In this document: positions 9,827-19,007 of the stretch, piece by piece | How positions within the stretch are numbered: the first letter of the stretch is position 1 | How the letters are laid out: every line of letters starts with the position of its first letter | Assembly (NCBI GenBank): GCA_021792615.1 | Contig: JAJYUJ010000006.1 | Location: 1-64,000 of the forward strand | Length of the DNA: 64,000 nucleotides | Direction: 5' to 3' | Source: a bacterium | Lineage (GTDB): Bacteria; JAMCPX01 | Made by a program: the position numbers and the translations under genes | The notes under the pieces: generated by a model | The model's database searches: none | What the model saw: the letters and a program-made list of their open reading frames with translations, nothing else | What the model was told of the DNA's origin: nothing

Positions 9827-10267
9827 TTAATGCACCTGTCCAGAGGTGGTATTGGGCATCGTGCCGGAAATGACGGTATCTTCTTCATTTTCTTTAAGGT
9901 TATCGAGATCTTTAATCCAGTCAAGATCACCCATATTCCACACATACGCAAAACCGACAAGGAGGATAACGATGAATACAAGCATATCCCAGAACGCTAT
10001 CCATCCTATGGATTTGAACACCAAAGCCCATGGAAACAGGAACACAGCTTCGACATCAAAAATGACAAATATCAGGGCTATAATATAGAACCGCACATTA
10101 AAGGTGAACCAGCCGGAGCCGATGGGATCTTCGCCGCATTCATAGTTGCTCATTTTCACCACATTGGGGTCCGCAGGCCTTATCAGCCTTGCCAATAACA
10201 TGGTTACGGCAACGAAAATGACACCGACCGCCAAAAACATAAACACACTTGAAAAATCTATCATCAT
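9827..10267 (-). CDS. nuoA: NADH-quinone oxidoreductase-like subunit A
   Basis: First gene of the operon: 146 residues with three membrane helices. The family signature MSNYECGEDPIGSGWFTFNV near residue 39 contains the conserved acidic loop and cysteine that close the quinone cavity, followed by RFYIIALIFVIFDVEAVFLFPWA. The start is ATG ATG with an AGG motif 8 bases before. The C-terminal 30 residues are polar and longer than usual. The upstream 93-base gap to gcvPB contains a 15-bp palindrome (separate entry). Confidence 0.96.
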   Translation of the reverse strand: MMIDFSSVFMFLAVGVIFVAVTMLLARLIRPADPNVVKMSNYECGEDPIGSGWFTFNVRFYIIALIFVIFDVEAVFLFPWALVFKSIGWIAFWDMLVFIVILLVGFAYVWNMGDLDWIKDLDNLKENEEDTVISGTMPNTTSGQVH

Positions 10268-10277
10268 ATTTTTTACC

Positions 10278-10292
10278 TGTATACTGTATACA
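10278..10292. promoter_or_regulatory. 15-bp palindrome in the nuoA leader
   Basis: TGTATACTGTATACA is a perfect 7-1-7 inverted repeat 11 bases upstream of the nuoA start. A TATAAT hexamer (10301-10306, minus strand) lies just upstream, so if that hexamer is used the palindrome covers the first transcribed bases, a repressor-like position. No regulator was identified; the pattern is loosely like GntR-type sites, which is a guess. Confidence 0.45.
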
Positions 10293-10360
10293 CCTGCTAC
10301 ATTATAAAATAAAACCTTGTCAAGGAATTGTAAAGTTTTCAGGGAGGAGAGAAACCGACT

Positions 10361-11809
10361 TTAAACCGGCTTTGTGTAAACCAATCTGGGTTCCCGTGCA
10401 GCTTTGACCTCATCGACTCTCCTGACCGGAGTTGTATGCGGTGCATCGAGAACGACATGGGGATCCGTTTTACATTCCTCTGCAATGGTTTTCATGGCAT
10501 CGATAAACCGGTCGATCTCATCCTTGGATTCCGTCTCTGTAGGTTCGATCATGATGGCGCCATGAACAATCAGGGGGAAATAAATCGTAGGGGGATGAAA
10601 GCCAAAATCCATCAGGCGTTTTGCTATATCTATGGTCTTGACGCCGTTTTGGTTCTGATATGCGTCATTAAAAACAACCTCGTGCAATGTCTGCGTGCTG
10701 TACGGCAGGTTAAAGACATCCTTCAGCATCGCCCTGATATAGTTCGCATTGAGTGTGGCAAACGCGGAAACCTCTTTCGCCCCTTCGATGCCGAGCATGC
10801 GCATGTAGGTAAATGCACGCACGATAATGCCGATGTTACCGTAAAAACCGATCATCCTTCCTATCGTGTTTTTGACCGAATACTCCAGAACAAAATCACT
10901 GCCTTCCTTTTCAACGACCGGCACGGGGAGGAATTCCCGCAACCGCGATGCAACGCCGATAACACCCGCACCGGGCCCCCCGCTGCCGTGAGGCGTGGCA
11001 AACGTCTTATGGAGGTTGAGATGTACGATATCCGCGCCCATGTCCCCGTACCTCGCCTTGCCGAGCAGTGCGTTGAAATTGGCACCGTCGATATACACCA
11101 GACCGCCTGCATCGTGGATAAGTTTTGCGATCTCGACTATCTGCGATTCGAAAATGCCGAGTGTATTGGGCACGGTGAGCATGATACCGGCGATGTCGTC
11201 ATTGATAAACGGCCGCAGCATGTCAGCCTCTATCATGCCGTGACTTCCGGACGGTATGTTCAAAATCTTGAACCCTGCCATTGCGGCGCTCGCAGGATTT
11301 GTCCCATGCGCTGTGTCCGGTATGATGATGGTGTGCTTGTTCGTTCTGTTGACCTTGTGATACTTTGCCGCCATCAGCATACCGGCAAGCTCGCCATGGG
11401 CACCTGCGGCAAGCTGCAGGGAAAATGCATCCATGCCGGTAACAATTTTCAGGTATTGTTCCGTATTGTATAAAAGCTTCATTATACCCTGTGTCATATG
11501 CCCGGGTACCAGAGGGTGGAGCAGGGAAAAACCATCATAGTTCGCTGCCTTTTCCATGAGCTTTGGATTGTATTTCATGGTACACGAACCAAGTGGATAC
11601 ATGCCGGAATCAAGACTGTGGTTCATGTAAGAGAGCCGGGTAAAGTGCCGTACAACCTCGGGCTCGCTTAAATCCGGCATGCCTTCGATGTCATCCCTCA
11701 AATATGACTTCGGTATATCGGAAGGGACAGCATAAGATTGTTCATCCGCGCTCCGTGCTTCCGTGTGGTATTCCATGATAACTTTCTCTTTGATAATGGG
11801 TTTATTCAT
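10361..11809 (-). CDS. gcvPB: Glycine dehydrogenase (decarboxylating) subunit 2
   Basis: PLP-dependent P-protein half of the glycine cleavage system (two-subunit form), 482 residues; with GcvPA it decarboxylates glycine and loads the aminomethyl group on GcvH. The PLP lysine is in HLNLHKTFATPHGSGGPGAG near residue 270. Other conserved parts are YPLGSCTMKYNPK near residue 70 and IIPDTAHGTNPASAAMAG near residue 165. A GAGGAGG ribosome-binding site lies inside the end of rodA, 4 bases separate the two genes, and the start is 11809. gcvPA, gcvH and gcvT are not in this window, so the partner genes must be elsewhere. Confidence 0.95.
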   Translation of the reverse strand: MNKPIIKEKVIMEYHTEARSADEQSYAVPSDIPKSYLRDDIEGMPDLSEPEVVRHFTRLSYMNHSLDSGMYPLGSCTMKYNPKLMEKAANYDGFSLLHPLVPGHMTQGIMKLLYNTEQYLKIVTGMDAFSLQLAAGAHGELAGMLMAAKYHKVNRTNKHTIIIPDTAHGTNPASAAMAGFKILNIPSGSHGMIEADMLRPFINDDIAGIMLTVPNTLGIFESQIVEIAKLIHDAGGLVYIDGANFNALLGKARYGDMGADIVHLNLHKTFATPHGSGGPGAGVIGVASRLREFLPVPVVEKEGSDFVLEYSVKNTIGRMIGFYGNIGIIVRAFTYMRMLGIEGAKEVSAFATLNANYIRAMLKDVFNLPYSTQTLHEVVFNDAYQNQNGVKTIDIAKRLMDFGFHPPTIYFPLIVHGAIMIEPTETESKDEIDRFIDAMKTIAEECKTDPHVVLDAPHTTPVRRVDEVKAAREPRLVYTKPV

Positions 11810-11813
11810 GTTC

Positions 11814-12923
11814 TCATGCCTCCTCGAATCTGAATTTTCTTAGATAAATACTTAACAGTATACCGATCTCTACCATAAAAATGAGAATGGAGCTGCCTCC
11901 GTAACTCATAAACGGCAGGGTTATACCCACGACAGGCAATATACCCGTACTCATACCTATATTGATAAAAAATTGCAAAAAAATAGAAAGTGTAATGCCA
12001 AAAGCAAGCATGACGCCGAACCGGTCCTTTGCGTACCGAGAAATATGAAATCCTTCAAACAATATAAATGCAAACAAGGCAATTACAATAAGGGAACCGA
12101 CGAAACCCCATTCCTCGGCAAGTACGGAAAATATAAAATCGGTGTGGGATTCCGGCAAAAAATTCAGGTGGCTCTGGGTACCCTTGAGATATCCAACACC
12201 AAACAGCTTGCCCGATCCTACAGCTATCCTTGACTGCAGCAAATGGTAGCCGGAACCGAGCGGGTCCTTGTACGGATCGACAAATGCCAGGATCCTGGTC
12301 TTTTGATACCCTTTCATGAAATGCCAGCCCAGCGGCAATATCGTAATGAAGACTACCAGAAACAACAGGAATGTCCTCAACTTGACACCGGCAAAAAGTA
12401 TCACCGATGCTCCGATAAGAAGTATGATAATGGCTGTTCCGAGATCCGGCTGTTTCAGGATCAAAACGAAAGGAACCATGATATACAGTATCGGCAGAAT
12501 GAGGGGGGTCAGGGAATAACCGTTATCAATCCAGTGCTCGTCGAAATAGGTCGACAAAACGAGCAGAAGAGAAAATTTTGCAAGTTCCGAGGGCTGGAAA
12601 GAAAAAAAGCCGAGAGACAGCCATCGTTGTGCTCCATATGCTGTCCTGCCCTTGACAATGGTTATCAGGATTAAAAGGATCGTAACGGCATAAAGGACAA
12701 ACGAGAGTTTTTTCCACATCCGGTAATCCAGGTATGCGAACAGAAACATGGCTATGGTTCCAATACCGAACCAGATCAGTTGTTTGTAAAAAAGCGGCGA
12801 TACCCCTTGCTTACTTCCCTGCATACCCATGGTTGCGCTATAAAGGTTCAGGATAGACACGGCGATCAGCAAAAAAAGCGGCAGGAGGAGATTATAATCA
12901 AGCAAAGGAGTGCTTCTCTTCAT
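11814..12923 (-). CDS. rodA: Rod-shape peptidoglycan glycosyltransferase RodA
   Basis: SEDS-family membrane glycosyltransferase that polymerises lipid II during cell elongation with PBP2; 369 residues, about ten helices. Conserved SEDS features are FQPSELAKFSLLLVLSTYF near residue 110, the KQPDLGTAIIILLIGASVIL segment near residue 158, and LNFLPESHTDFIFSVLAEEW near residue 250 with the catalytic-region residues. The C-terminal GITLPFMSYGGSSI motif is present. It overlaps mrdA by 4 bases, which supports coupled expression of the polymerase and transpeptidase pair. Confidence 0.96.
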   Translation of the reverse strand: MKRSTPLLDYNLLLPLFLLIAVSILNLYSATMGMQGSKQGVSPLFYKQLIWFGIGTIAMFLFAYLDYRMWKKLSFVLYAVTILLILITIVKGRTAYGAQRWLSLGFFSFQPSELAKFSLLLVLSTYFDEHWIDNGYSLTPLILPILYIMVPFVLILKQPDLGTAIIILLIGASVILFAGVKLRTFLLFLVVFITILPLGWHFMKGYQKTRILAFVDPYKDPLGSGYHLLQSRIAVGSGKLFGVGYLKGTQSHLNFLPESHTDFIFSVLAEEWGFVGSLIVIALFAFILFEGFHISRYAKDRFGVMLAFGITLSIFLQFFINIGMSTGILPVVGITLPFMSYGGSSILIFMVEIGILLSIYLRKFRFEEA

Positions 12924-14740
12924 GGTATGCTGTCCCCGTGCAAATAGAAATCAATCATATTCCTCGCTATCGGCGCACTCGCAAATCCGCCGTGGCCTCC
13001 ATGCTCAACGAGCACGACGACGGATATACGGGGTGCAGCATAGGGGGCAAAAGCCACAAACCATGCATTGTCCCTGTATATCTCCGGTATTTTCGATTCC
13101 GGCACATTTTTGAATGCGCTTTCCCTTATCACCTGGGCGGTACCGGTCTTACCTGCAACCTCGATGTCCTTGAGCCGTGCGCCGGGTGCAGTACCCCCGG
13201 GTTCATTGACAACTCCCAATAAACCCCTTCTCACAACATCAAGTATTTTTTTACTTACCCCTAATTTCGATACGGTGTAATCCAGTGTCGTGGCCGTGGG
13301 GTAATAAAGCAGGTGAGGCCGCATGACGCTGCCGCCATTCGCGATTGCAGAGTATGCAACGAGCAATTGCAGGGGGGTGACGAGATCGTAGCCCTGGCCT
13401 ATGGCAATGGGAGGAGTATCCCCGGGATACCATTGCTCATGAAATGTGTCTTCTTTCCATTGGGATGTCGGTACAAGCCCCGCCTTTTCCGAGGGGAGAT
13501 CGATGCCCGTTGGCCTACCGAACCCGAGCAGGCGTGCATACTTCGCAATCGTGTCAACGCCGAGCAATGTCCCGAGCCGGTAAAAATAGGTATCACATGA
13601 TTGCACGATGGCCTTATGCATATCGACGATTCCGTGGCCCCCTTTTTTCCAGTCATGATATATCCTGTTCCCTACGACAAAATATCCCGGATCGAAGATA
13701 GTTGTTTTCGGCTCTACAACATGCAGTTCCAGACCCGCTATAGCAAGCACGGGTTTATAGGTCGACCCGGGTGCGAACATACCTTGTATGCATTTATTCT
13801 CGAGAGGATGATAGGGATCATTTAACACTTTGTTCCACTGGAGAGGCGTCAGATGAGATGAAAAATCGTTTATATCATAGGAGGGCTCGCTGACCATGGC
13901 GAGTATGGCTCCGGTGGTTGGATCCATGGCAACCGCACATCCTATATATCCCTGCATAAGTTTCGAGGTGTAATCCTGGAGTTTTGCATCTACCGTCAAT
14001 GTCAGGGAAGTGCCCTGAACAGGGTCTATGTACGTATAGGTCTTTATTTCTTTTCCCGTCGCATCGACGAGCTTTACAATAGCACCGTCCTTGCCGCGCA
14101 ATTGATGATCGTACAGCTTCTCTATACCGTATTTCCCAATAAAATCCCCGCTTACGTAGGATGCCCGGGCAGATCTGTTGAAATTGTCGAGCTCTCGATC
14201 GCTTATTTGCCGCACATAACCGAGAATATGCGACATGTCCGTTCCGTTCGTATACAATCTTTTCGTCTGCCACTGCACTGTTGTCCCGGGCAAAAACGGT
14301 TTATCGGCAAGAATTTGAGAAACCTGATCCCACGAAAGATAGGGATCGATAAGTACCGGCGTATAAGAAAAACCGTCCCACGAAGATAATTTTGCATTCA
14401 AGTCATGGACAGACATATGAAGGATGTTTGCTACCGTTTTCCATTCTGTATCTTTAAACTCGGGCGGCGTGATGTATAAGGAATAACTCACGCTGTTATC
14501 CGCAAGCAGCACGCCATTCCTGTCATAGATATTACCGCGCGGCGCTATGATATCTATCCTTCGAAGATGGTTGTTTTGGGAATAAAACTCAAGCTGTGCC
14601 CCCATGTAAATCTGAAGGTACCACAATCTTACAATAAGGACAAAAACAAACAGGGATATTATTATCAGGAGTATCCTATAGGTACTCTTTATTCCGGGGG
14701 ACTCGGGATCGTAAACATTAAACTCGTCATTCATCGCCAT
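12920..14740 (-). CDS. mrdA: Penicillin-binding protein 2 (elongasome transpeptidase)
   Basis: Class B PBP, 606 residues: one N-terminal membrane helix (residues 20-45), a pedestal domain (RGNIYDRNGVLLADNSVSYS near residue 73) and a C-terminal transpeptidase domain. The catalytic motifs are visible: SxxK in FAPGSTYKPV near residue 327, the second-motif serine in QSCDTYFYRLG near residue 385, and KTG in AGKTGTAQVI near residue 533. It crosslinks peptidoglycan in the periplasm with RodA and MreBCD. GAAGGTG 9 bases before the ATG is the ribosome-binding site; it lies 5 bases after mreD. Confidence 0.97.
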   Translation of the reverse strand: MAMNDEFNVYDPESPGIKSTYRILLIIISLFVFVLIVRLWYLQIYMGAQLEFYSQNNHLRRIDIIAPRGNIYDRNGVLLADNSVSYSLYITPPEFKDTEWKTVANILHMSVHDLNAKLSSWDGFSYTPVLIDPYLSWDQVSQILADKPFLPGTTVQWQTKRLYTNGTDMSHILGYVRQISDRELDNFNRSARASYVSGDFIGKYGIEKLYDHQLRGKDGAIVKLVDATGKEIKTYTYIDPVQGTSLTLTVDAKLQDYTSKLMQGYIGCAVAMDPTTGAILAMVSEPSYDINDFSSHLTPLQWNKVLNDPYHPLENKCIQGMFAPGSTYKPVLAIAGLELHVVEPKTTIFDPGYFVVGNRIYHDWKKGGHGIVDMHKAIVQSCDTYFYRLGTLLGVDTIAKYARLLGFGRPTGIDLPSEKAGLVPTSQWKEDTFHEQWYPGDTPPIAIGQGYDLVTPLQLLVAYSAIANGGSVMRPHLLYYPTATTLDYTVSKLGVSKKILDVVRRGLLGVVNEPGGTAPGARLKDIEVAGKTGTAQVIRESAFKNVPESKIPEIYRDNAWFVAFAPYAAPRISVVVLVEHGGHGGFASAPIARNMIDFYLHGDSIP

Positions 14741-14745
14741 AACGA

Positions 14746-15246
14746 TTACACCTTCTGGCTTATCAGCCCGGCTTTCAGCCTCTGACTGAGGGACGGGAGG
14801 TATTTGAACAAGAGGTAAGCGAATGCCATGTTAACGGGTATCTGTTTTAAAGCCGTGAATAACGCTAAAGAAAACAACAGACCGCGGCTGGAAAGCACGG
14901 TAAGTACAAGGACAACCAAAGGATACAACAGAGTAGTGAATGCCGCGATGGTAATGATTGCCACACCCTGCGACCTATCGAAAAACTTTTTGAGAAAGAG
15001 CAGCAGCAAAAAAACCGACAGATACGAAAACAGAAAAAACCATACGCTTCCCGCACTGAATATCGAAGCGGCATACGCTATGAGGACAATCGAAGCAACA
15101 GCAGAATAATATGCATAAAAAAAAGCCACATAAGCTACCAGCAGCAGGATCATATCGGGAGACAGATAGGCAGGAAGATAATTGTTGAGGAGAGACTGAA
15201 GCAGAGAACAGAGCAATATAAAAAAAACCCAGGCTATGTACTTCAT
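14746..15246 (-). CDS. mreD: Rod-shape determining membrane protein MreD
   Basis: Small integral membrane protein (166 residues, five or six hydrophobic segments) of the elongasome. MreD is poorly conserved in sequence, so the call rests on hydropathy, length and its exact place between mreC and mrdA; the motif PVNMAFAYLLFKYL near the C-terminus is family-like. The start overlaps the mreC stop by 4 bases (ATGA). Confidence 0.88.
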   Translation of the reverse strand: MKYIAWVFFILLCSLLQSLLNNYLPAYLSPDMILLLVAYVAFFYAYYSAVASIVLIAYAASIFSAGSVWFFLFSYLSVFLLLLFLKKFFDRSQGVAIITIAAFTTLLYPLVVLVLTVLSSRGLLFSLALFTALKQIPVNMAFAYLLFKYLPSLSQRLKAGLISQKV

Positions 15247-16070
15247 GGTTTTTCCCCGGTTATTATCATTACATAATCCAATCTGTTTATATCGATCTCC
15301 GGCTGGACAGTTATATCCTTAAAAAGCCATCCCGACGGACTGTTTTTAACAGCGACGATCTTCCCGATGTTGATTCCCTCCGGGAATACGCCGTCTTTCC
15401 CGCCGGTCACCAGGACATCACCCTTGTTTACCAGTGCGTTGGAAAGCACATACAGGAAATTGAGGCGGTCAAACCCGCTGCCGTTTACAACACCTCTTAC
15501 CCTTGTTTGCTCATCAACGCCTTCAATAAAGCTGTTGGTATCCGTGAGAAGCAGTATTTCGGCCACATGATCTCCGAGTTTCACCACCCTGCCGACTGCT
15601 CCCGGTGTCGCTATGACCCCGTCCCCCTTCTTAATACCGTCGAGTTTCCCTTTGTTCACGGTTATTGATTTGAATATACTGCTGACGTCCCTTCCAATGA
15701 CCATAGCGGTAACATAGGACACCGAATAATGCGGCAGAGGGAGGTTCAGTATATTGAGAATATTGTTATACTTTATCTCCACATCTCCGAGCATGCTTAA
15801 TTTTAACTTGAGCATGCCGATCTGCTTCTTGAGAGCGGTATTTTCTTTTTTGACATGAACAAGATCGATATAGTTCGTCCAGATTTCTTTCAGTCCGTTT
15901 GCGCCACGAGCTGCAGTGGACATAACGAGTGCGCCGCCCTGAAAAATGATCCTGGAAGGATAAACAAGCGGTCCCCTGGAAAAAATATCCGAATAGGCAA
16001 GCTGAAAAGATACGACGAGAATCAGTATCGCAATAATATGCCGGTGATGTTTGACAAGCCAGTCCCACAT
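15243..16070 (-). CDS. mreC: Rod-shape determining protein MreC
   Basis: Periplasmic scaffold of the elongasome anchored by one N-terminal helix (residues 10-27), followed by a coiled coil (VKKENTALKKQIGMLKLKL near residue 75) and two beta domains. The conserved VIGRDVSSIFKSITVNKGKL segment near residue 128 and the GAVGRVVKLGDHVAEILLLT segment near residue 156 are typical. 275 residues is a normal length. A gap of 116 bases separates it from mreB upstream, with no convincing terminator in it. Confidence 0.95.
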   Translation of the reverse strand: MWDWLVKHHRHIIAILILVVSFQLAYSDIFSRGPLVYPSRIIFQGGALVMSTAARGANGLKEIWTNYIDLVHVKKENTALKKQIGMLKLKLSMLGDVEIKYNNILNILNLPLPHYSVSYVTAMVIGRDVSSIFKSITVNKGKLDGIKKGDGVIATPGAVGRVVKLGDHVAEILLLTDTNSFIEGVDEQTRVRGVVNGSGFDRLNFLYVLSNALVNKGDVLVTGGKDGVFPEGINIGKIVAVKNSPSGWLFKDITVQPEIDINRLDYVMIITGEKP

Positions 16071-16186
16071 AGTATTATCTCTTCGTTACGCAAAAAAATA
16101 CCGGCACATCAAAAGGGATAAAAGGCCCTCTTTATGCTCCCGGAATACATGCGACGGATAATGGGTTATGTGATGCACCGGATCCT

Positions 16187-17224
16187 TCATGTAACCAGGA
16201 CCTTGCCGAGCCTTCCCAGTTCATCGAGTACTTTACCGCTTCCCTTTACGACGCTCGTCAGCGGATCGTCGACAAGGATCACCGGCAGTCCGGTGTGTTC
16301 CCGTATCAGCACGTCAAGGTTTCGGAGCATGGAGCCTCCGCCGGAAAGCACGATACCTCTTTCAACAATATCCGCGGCAAGTTCCGGCGGAGTATGCTCG
16401 AGCGCTTCTTTGATAACATCGATGATCGATTCAAGAGGTTCCTGAAGGGCCTCCCGTATTTCCTCGTCCGTTATCTCGAGTACCTTCGGTATACCGGTGA
16501 GCAGGTCCCTTCCGCGCACGTCAAACTTCAGAGGAGTATTGAGCGGATAGGCGCTGCCTATGGATATTTTTATCTCTTCAGCCGTCGACTCTCCGATCAG
16601 CATGTTGTATTTTTTCTTCATGTAATTGACCATGGCCGTGTCCATCTTATCACCGCCTACCTTTATCGATCTCGAATAGACAATGCCCGACAAGGATATC
16701 ACGGCAACACCCGTGGTCCCGCCGCCTATATCCACAATCATGTTTCCCGAGGGCTTTGTTATATCAAGCCCTGCCCCGATAGCGGCTGCCATCGGTTCTT
16801 CTATAAGAAACACTTCTTTTGCGCCCGCGGATTCGGCGGATTCCTTGACCGCCTTCTTCTCCACCGGCGTGAGGCCGAGCGGAATGCAAACAATGATCCT
16901 CGGTCTCATCAACGTGTAGTGGTTATTCTGTGCCTTGTTTATGAAGTACTTGAGCATCTGCTCCGTAACGTAAAAATCCGCTATCACACCCTCCCGGAGA
17001 GGCCGTATCGCAGATATGTTTCCCGGGGTCCTTCCCAGCATTTTCTTTGCATCATTCCCCACGGCAAGTATTTTTTTGATGCCATGACTGTCCGTATAGA
17101 TTGCAACAACCGATGGTTCATTCGCAACAATGCCCTTCCCCTTTACATAGACAAGCGTGTTTGCGGTCCCGAGGTCTATGCTCAGATCGTTCGAAAATAA
17201 ACTTACAAAGAATCCAGTCATCAT
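16187..17224 (-). CDS. mreB: Actin-like rod-shape protein MreB
   Basis: Membrane-associated actin homologue that directs lateral wall synthesis, 345 residues. Nucleotide-binding motifs: phosphate 1 LSIDLGTANTLVYVKGKGIV near residue 15, phosphate 2 MIVDIGGGTTGVAVISLSGI near residue 163, and adenosine motif GIVLSGGGSMLRNLD near residue 290. An amphipathic hydrophobic N-terminus (MTGFFVSLFS) suits membrane attachment. It starts only 5 bases after argG, an unusual operon partner, so it may be read from a promoter well upstream. Confidence 0.97.
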   Translation of the reverse strand: MMTGFFVSLFSNDLSIDLGTANTLVYVKGKGIVANEPSVVAIYTDSHGIKKILAVGNDAKKMLGRTPGNISAIRPLREGVIADFYVTEQMLKYFINKAQNNHYTLMRPRIIVCIPLGLTPVEKKAVKESAESAGAKEVFLIEEPMAAAIGAGLDITKPSGNMIVDIGGGTTGVAVISLSGIVYSRSIKVGGDKMDTAMVNYMKKKYNMLIGESTAEEIKISIGSAYPLNTPLKFDVRGRDLLTGIPKVLEITDEEIREALQEPLESIIDVIKEALEHTPPELAADIVERGIVLSGGGSMLRNLDVLIREHTGLPVILVDDPLTSVVKGSGKVLDELGRLGKVLVT

Positions 17225-17229
17225 ATCTC

Positions 17230-18414
17230 CTAAAACCGTTTTAGTCTCAATGCATTGATCTTGATAAATCCCTCTGCATCTTTCTGATTATACACGTATT
17301 CCTCTTCGAAGGTAGCCAGTGACTGATTGTAGAGCGAATACGGGGATCTTCTTCCGGCAACGGTTACATTCCCCTTGTATAATTTCAGCCGTACATCCCC
17401 GGTCACCCTCTGTTGTGTTTCATCGATGAACTTCTGCAGCGCTATCCTTTCGGGTGAAAACCAGTAACCGTAATAAACCATTTCGGCATAGCGTGTAATC
17501 ATGCTGTCCTTCATATGGTAAACTTCCCTGTCGAGTGTTATGGATTCCATGGCCCTGTGCGCGTAATGCAGAATGGTGCCGCCCGGCGTTTCATAAACAC
17601 CCCTTGATTTTATACCGACATACCTGTTCTCGACGAGATCGACCCTTCCGATTCCGTTCCGGCCGCCAATCTTGTTGAGTTCCTGAAGCAGGGCAAGCGG
17701 TTTCATCTTCCTGCCGTTCAAAGCCACCGGATTCCCTTTTTCGTACGATACCTGCAGGTAGGCAGGCCTGTCAGGTGCTTTTTCCGGCGGGGTCATAAGG
17801 GTGTACATGTCTGACGGGGGCTCTGCCCATGGGTCTTCCAGGATACCTCCTTCGTAGCTTATATGGAATATGTTCCTGTCGCTCGAATACGGCTTATCTT
17901 TTGTTGCGGCAACCGGGATGCCGTGTTTTTTGGAATACTCGATGAGCTGTGTACGCGATTTGAATTCCCATTCCCTCCACGGCGTTATAACGCGGATCTT
18001 GGGATTTATCGTATAGTACGTCAATTCGAATCTGACCTGATCGTTACCCTTCCCCGTCGCACCGTGCGAGACCGTATCAGCCCCGACCTCTTTCGCCAGT
18101 TCCATTTGTGTTTTAGCGATTAAGGGCCTTGCGATAGATGTTCCCAGCAGATACGCACCTTCATATATTGCATCTGCTCTGAGCATCGGAAAAATATAAT
18201 CCGATACAAAAACATCTTTAACGTCTTTTATGTAAGCTGCTTTTGCACCTGTCTTCAAAGCCTTGGCTTTAATAGCTTTCAGGTCTTCACCCTGGCCAAG
18301 GTCCGCTATAAATGCGATGACCTCGCAATGATACGTTTCCTTCAGCCAGCTCAGGATAACGGACGTATCCAGGCCGCCTGAATATGCTACAACAACCTTC
18401 TTTACCTCTTTCAC
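17230..18414 (-). CDS. argG: Argininosuccinate synthase
   Basis: Cytoplasmic enzyme joining citrulline and aspartate with ATP, the penultimate step of arginine synthesis; 394 residues. The ATP pyrophosphatase P-loop [19 protein letters not shown] is at residue 9, and conserved [18 protein letters not shown] near residue 112 and [19 protein letters not shown] near residue 167 bind substrate. No other arg gene is nearby. It sits 2 bases after the TPR protein gene of the chaperone module and 5 before mreB, so its operon mixes unrelated functions. Confidence 0.97.
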   Translation of the reverse strand: MKEVKKVVVAYSGGLDTSVILSWLKETYHCEVIAFIADLGQGEDLKAIKAKALKTGAKAAYIKDVKDVFVSDYIFPMLRADAIYEGAYLLGTSIARPLIAKTQMELAKEVGADTVSHGATGKGNDQVRFELTYYTINPKIRVITPWREWEFKSRTQLIEYSKKHGIPVAATKDKPYSSDRNIFHISYEGGILEDPWAEPPSDMYTLMTPPEKAPDRPAYLQVSYEKGNPVALNGRKMKPLALLQELNKIGGRNGIGRVDLVENRYVGIKSRGVYETPGGTILHYAHRAMESITLDREVYHMKDSMITRYAEMVYYGYWFSPERIALQKFIDETQQRVTGDVRLKLYKGNVTVAGRRSPYSLYNQSLATFEEEYVYNQKDAEGFIKINALRLKRF

Positions 18415-18416
18415 TT

Positions 18417-19007
18417 CTACCTCCTTGGATTATGAAAAGTAACGATACCATTCCTCAACAACATAGTAAGATTCCTCATAAAAAGAAATCTGTCAATACC
18501 GCTTAAAGCAAGCAGTTCGTCGACGCTTGAATCGCCGTCTATCATGGAAATAATGTATGCAGACTCTTTTGTTAAATTGATCTTCATGATATCTTCCATG
18601 TTTTTTTTCAATTTTACGGCTGAGCCGGTATCACCAACCTCGCTTAAATAATCTTTCAACAACAATCCCTTCGTCGTATCAAGGAATTTCTGCGCTTTCT
18701 CGTCTTCGGGATTTTCGTGAATGATCATCTGGAGCAGTTCATAAGCGGGATCGAATTGGTTCTTGCCTATCAACCGTATGGCCTCCTCAAGCAATTCCCT
18801 GTAAATTACTTTTTTATCTTCGAACGGCACTTCTTCCTCTATCGAACGGATGTAATCCATCGCGAGTTCGTTGCCGGGATCGGCCGCAAGCACTTTTTTC
18901 CACATTTTCTGGGCAGCAACAAAATCTCCCTGGGCGAAGCTGTCGAGTCCGGATTCGAAAATGTGCAGGATCTTTTCGTTTTTTAAAATGTCTTCGGGAT
19001 TGTTCAT
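18417..19007 (-). CDS. TPR protein with C-terminal winged-helix-like domain
   Basis: 196 residues, no signal peptide. Residues 10-115 look like TPR repeats ([20 protein letters not shown] and [20 protein letters not shown]). Residues 140-195 form a small helical domain ([20 protein letters not shown] and [20 protein letters not shown]) that is plainly similar to the N-terminus of the J-domain protein two genes upstream, a fold often found with DUF4388-type proteins. The start overlaps the Hsp70 stop as ATGA, so the two are translationally coupled. A role as co-factor or client adaptor of this Hsp70 is inferred; no biochemical function is known to me. Confidence 0.8.
   Translation of the reverse strand: MNNPEDILKNEKILHIFESGLDSFAQGDFVAAQKMWKKVLAADPGNELAMDYIRSIEEEVPFEDKKVIYRELLEEAIRLIGKNQFDPAYELLQMIIHENPEDEKAQKFLDTTKGLLLKDYLSEVGDTGSAVKLKKNMEDIMKINLTKESAYIISMIDGDSSVDELLALSGIDRFLFMRNLTMLLRNGIVTFHNPRR

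Noticed and set aside
10301-10323. TTGACA and TATAAT upstream of nuoA as one promoter
   Set aside because: The hexamers are only 11 bases apart, too close for sigma-70; at most one of them is used.
10436-11473. Long plus-strand frame of 345 codons opposite gcvPB
   Set aside because: Shadow of gcvPB: composition is rich in His, Arg and Cys, no family likeness, and gcvPB has full motifs.
16295-17200. Plus-strand frame of 301 codons opposite mreB
   Set aside because: Antisense shadow of mreB, no start signal and no protein likeness.
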